Of a DNA stretch of 13,612 nucleotides, positions 13,607 through 13,612 are shown in pieces. The notes below the pieces were generated by a model. The model was not told the DNA's origin and made no database searches. It saw nothing but the letters and a program-made list of their open reading frames with translations. Position 1 is the stretch's first letter. Every line of letters starts with the position of its first letter. The DNA lies in NCBI GenBank assembly GCA_016296945.1, contig JAEDHQ010000046.1, positions 1-13,612 on the forward strand, read 5' to 3'. The position numbers and the translations under genes are program-made. This DNA is from Bacilli bacterium. GTDB taxonomy: Bacteria > Bacillota_I > Bacilli_A > ML615J-28 > CAG-698.

Positions 13607-13612
13607 TTTGTT

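Overview
The window looks like chromosomal DNA from a low-GC, single-membrane Bacillota or Mollicutes-related bacterium. The evidence is strong AT richness, TATGRTAWAAT extended -10 promoters, purine-rich Shine-Dalgarno sites, TGA used as a stop codon, and a C-D-B order of BY-kinase genes like the Bacillus ywq cluster. The lineage is inferred from style and gene content only. No tRNA, rRNA, CRISPR array, insertion sequence or phage gene was seen.

Left to right there are six transcription units. (1) 90-1964 is a membrane-anchored UDP-GlcNAc 4,6-dehydratase behind its own promoter. (2) 2051-3298 is a class I aminotransferase whose promoter is covered by nested dyads; it ends at a terminator. 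(3) 3407-5525 holds an O-antigen ligase/polymerase-like membrane protein and an overlapping YwaF/TMEM164-family membrane protein, ending at a terminator. (4) 5686-5844 is a 52-residue zinc-ribbon-like protein. (5) 5928-9291 encodes UppP, a DUF368/PopT-type transporter, a VanZ-like protein and an N-acetylhexosamine 1-kinase (NahK). (6) 9373-12344 encodes a CpsC-like adaptor, a CpsD-like BY-kinase, a CpsB-like PHP phosphatase and a stand-alone GlmU uridylyltransferase domain, ending at a terminator. A convergent SEDS glycosyltransferase (FtsW/RodA) lies at 12408-13502 on the minus strand. The right edge carries a second, outward-facing promoter next to a perfect 28-bp palindrome.

The shared theme is cell-envelope polysaccharide. 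The dehydratase, NahK and the GlmU domain act on UDP-GlcNAc or its precursor. UppP and the DUF368 protein regenerate and return the undecaprenyl-phosphate carrier. CpsC/D/B control export or polymerisation by tyrosine phosphorylation. The Wzy-like protein joins or transfers glycans, and FtsW/RodA polymerises peptidoglycan. No glycosyltransferase that adds sugars to a lipid-linked repeat unit is present, so this is part of a dispersed system.

The least ordinary points are the NahK plus GlmU-domain pair (a possible GlcNAc salvage route to UDP-GlcNAc), the UppP-DUF368 operon, the Wzy-like/YwaF-like overlapping pair, the small zinc-ribbon gene with an ambiguous start, and the two large dyads at promoters.
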